Positions 23,838 through 25,152 of a stretch of DNA of 25,152 nt are shown here, piece by piece. The notes beneath the pieces were generated by a model that saw nothing but the letters and a program-made list of their open reading frames with translations, did not search any database and was not told the origin of the DNA. Origin of the DNA: Savagea sp. GTDB taxonomy: Bacteria; Bacillota; Bacilli; Bacillales_A; Planococcaceae. Location of the stretch: contig JASLHQ010000029.1 of the NCBI GenBank assembly GCA_030152265.1, positions 1 through 25,152 of the forward strand. The letters are read 5' to 3'. The translations under genes were made by a program, and so were the position numbers. How positions within the stretch are numbered: position 1 is the first letter of the stretch; every line of letters starts with the position of its first letter.

Positions 23838-23909
23838 GTACAGAAAACCTTCTTTTTTTATCGAAACACGTTACAATAAAAGAAGCTCAATGATAGAAAG
23901 GAAATCGGT

Positions 23910-24656
23910 ATGAAAGAAATTACATCGAGTCAAAATAATCTCGTCAAACAGTGGCGAAAATTAATCGATAAAAAGAAAGAGCGTGAACAGACGGGACAGT
24001 TTATCGTCGAAGGGTTTCATCTCGTAGAAGAAGCGATGAAAGAAGGATTAGCGATTCAAGTAATGATGACAGAAGATGTCGTTACACCTTTTTCATTAAA
24101 TGATGTTGAAACGATTTTAATTACAGAAGAAATTGCAAAACTACTCGCTGAGACAGAAACGAGTCAAATGATTTTCGCGCATTGTAAAAAGAAACAATCG
24201 AGTTTAGACGAAGTAAAAGGGAAACGCTTTTTGCTCATCGACGCAGTCCAAGACCCGGGCAATGTCGGTACGATGATTCGCACAGCGGACGCTGCAGGAG
24301 TCGATGGTATTATTTTAGGGAAGGGAAGTGCGGATGCGTACAATTCAAAAACATTGCGTGCAGCGCAAGGATCGCATTTCCACGTACCGATCATTCAAAT
24401 GGATTTGCAAGAAGCGGTGGAACAATTGCAAGCGCGCCATGTTCCAGTACTCGCAACAGGTTGGACGGAGCAAGCGATCAATTACCGAGAGGTCGAGACG
24501 GAGTCATTCGCCATCATCGTTGGAAATGAAGGAAGCGGTGTTGCCACACATTTGTTAGAAATGTCTGACGAAGTCATTTACATCCCGATGCCTGGGCGTG
24601 CCGAGTCATTGAATGTCGGCATTGCGACAGGAATATTGCTCTTTCACTTTGCATAA
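23910..24656 (+). CDS. ysgA: TrmH/SpoU-family RNA 2'-O-methyltransferase
   Basis: Cytoplasmic SPOUT methyltransferase that uses S-adenosylmethionine to methylate a ribose in rRNA or tRNA; the exact target is not known from sequence. It is 248 residues, the size of B. subtilis YsgA, which also lies immediately upstream of pheS. An N-terminal substrate-binding domain (1-100) is followed by the three SpoU motifs: DAVQDPGNVGTMIRTADAAG (111-130), IVGNEGSG, and IPMPGRAESLNVG near 225-237, the knot region. AAAGGA precedes the ATG. A possible promoter -10 TACAAT lies at 23872-23877. Confidence 0.9.
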   Translation: MKEITSSQNNLVKQWRKLIDKKKEREQTGQFIVEGFHLVEEAMKEGLAIQVMMTEDVVTPFSLNDVETILITEEIAKLLAETETSQMIFAHCKKKQSSLDEVKGKRFLLIDAVQDPGNVGTMIRTADAAGVDGIILGKGSADAYNSKTLRAAQGSHFHVPIIQMDLQEAVEQLQARHVPVLATGWTEQAINYREVETESFAIIVGNEGSGVATHLLEMSDEVIYIPMPGRAESLNVGIATGILLFHFA

Positions 24657-24667
24657 GTGAAAAAAGG

Positions 24668-24695
24668 TTGATATACTAGAGACGAATGAAATAAT
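24668..24695 (+). promoter_or_regulatory. Candidate promoter of the pheS T-box transcript
   Basis: TTGATA at 24668-24673 and AATAAT at 24690-24695 (five of six) with a 16-base spacer lie between the ysgA stop and the T-box leader. Confidence 0.5.
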
Positions 24696-24699
24696 AAAT

Positions 24700-24949
24700 G
24701 CGTTATGAGTAGGAAGAGTACGTTACGTTCTTCATTGTGAGGGAGTTCGCACCATAGACTGGAAGTGCGAATATGAAGACTTAACCGAAGTTCACCCTAC
24801 GAGCAGCCACCAGGACCACAAATGTGTAAAGGTGTGCCGGTTCCGAGCCGTTAATCGTTACAATGAAGTGACTGCTGATCAAAGCAGTAATTCAGGGTGG
24901 TACCGCGAACTCGTCCTCGTCCCTATATTTATAGGGGCGAGGACTTTTT
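24700..24949 (+). promoter_or_regulatory. T-box leader, phenylalanine type
   Basis: Transcribed leader that senses uncharged tRNA. The stem I base pairs GTAGG (from 24709) with CCTAC (24796-24800). The specifier codon is TTC at 24791-24793, followed by the usual purine, which selects tRNA-Phe and agrees with pheS downstream. The conserved T-box AGGGTGGTACCGCG lies at 24894-24907, whose TGG pairs with the free tRNA CCA end region. The terminator GTCCTCGTCCCTATA (24913-24927) with TATAGGGGCGAGGAC (24930-24944) ends in a T run. Uncharged tRNA-Phe should favour the antiterminator and pheS expression. Confidence 0.95.
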
Positions 24950-24979
24950 ATTTTTTACATAATCGAAAGGAGCAAGAGC

Positions 24980-25152
24980 ATGGAAACAAAATTACAGCAA
25001 TTAAAAGAAGAAGCGTTATTGAAAATTAAAGAAGCGCTCGACACGAAAGAATTAAATGACATTCGAGTGAAGTATCTCGGGAAAAAAGGTCCAATTACCG
25101 ATTTATTAAAAGGGATGGGAAAACTTCCAGCGGAAGAACGTCCAAAAATGGG
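24980..25152 (+). CDS. pheS: Phenylalanine-tRNA ligase alpha subunit (3' end outside window)
   Basis: Start of the alpha subunit of phenylalanyl-tRNA synthetase, which charges tRNA-Phe in an alpha2-beta2 enzyme. Only the first 57 codons are present. These form the N-terminal coiled-coil region that contacts tRNA, including DIRVKYLGKKGPITDLLKGM and EERPKMG, which closely match Bacillus PheS. AAAGGAG precedes the ATG. Expression is controlled by the T-box just upstream; pheT is expected to follow beyond the window. Confidence 0.95.
   Translation, partial: METKLQQLKEEALLKIKEALDTKELNDIRVKYLGKKGPITDLLKGMGKLPAEERPKM

Noticed and set aside
24642..24662. Hairpin TTTCACTT/AAGTGAAA at the ysgA end
   Set aside because: Followed by A-rich sequence rather than a T run in the sense direction, so not an intrinsic terminator.
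24832..25029. 65-residue open frame across the T-box and the pheS start
   Set aside because: It spans a structured leader, has no ribosome site and runs out of frame into pheS.
1..25152. Mobile elements, CRISPR, tRNA or rRNA genes
   Set aside because: Both strands were read; no transposase, integrase, repeat-spacer pattern, cloverleaf or rRNA segment was found, and composition is even across the window.

Overview
The window looks like a chromosomal segment from a low-to-mid GC Gram-positive bacterium of the order Bacillales. The closest relatives of most products are the Bacillus-type proteins: HemAT, KatA, cydABCD, PssA/Psd/DedA, QueF, and YsgA followed by a T-box and pheS. Strong AGGAGG ribosome sites, frequent TTG starts and a PerR box fit this. 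A meso-diaminopimelate dehydrogenase gene (ddh) beside these genes suggests the Lysinibacillus/Planococcaceae side of the order, but I cannot name a genus. I see no phage, insertion sequence, CRISPR array, rRNA or tRNA gene.

Layout. Positions 1-2840 hold the 3' part of a globin-coupled oxygen sensor (HemAT type, +) converging on catalase katA (-), which has a PerR-like box. Positions 3144-9001 are cydABDC: cytochrome bd quinol oxidase plus its heterodimeric CydDC ABC exporter, as one overlapping operon. Positions 9179-12364 hold nosD-nosL-nosY-nosF, the copper-maturation machinery normally dedicated to nitrous oxide reductase, again as one overlapping operon. A second, His-rich-tailed NosL-like lipoprotein (12398-13030, -) converges on it. 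No nosZ (the usual client) is in the window.

Positions 13125-15756 hold phospholipid genes: psd-dedA-tatD on the minus strand and pssA divergently on the plus strand. Then come recQ with a small unknown gene (15843-17842), preQ1-I riboswitch-controlled queF-yhhQ (17902-19168, -), an MFS transporter (-), ddh, an M42 aminopeptidase, argF, the TrmH-family methyltransferase ysgA, and a phenylalanine T-box leader in front of pheS, which runs off the window.

How it fits together. The first half reads as a respiration, oxygen and redox block: oxygen sensing (HemAT), peroxide removal (KatA), high-affinity oxygen respiration (Cyd) and copper delivery outside the membrane (NosD/L/Y/F and a second NosL). 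A related sequence with a TTCAC[AG]-A core, close to ResD-type sites when read on the other strand, precedes cydA, nosD and the second nosL, suggesting shared control. The main oddity is the nos maturation cluster with two NosL copper chaperones and no NosZ here. Either nosZ lies elsewhere in the genome or the machinery serves another copper client. The second half is ordinary housekeeping with several readable regulatory RNAs.
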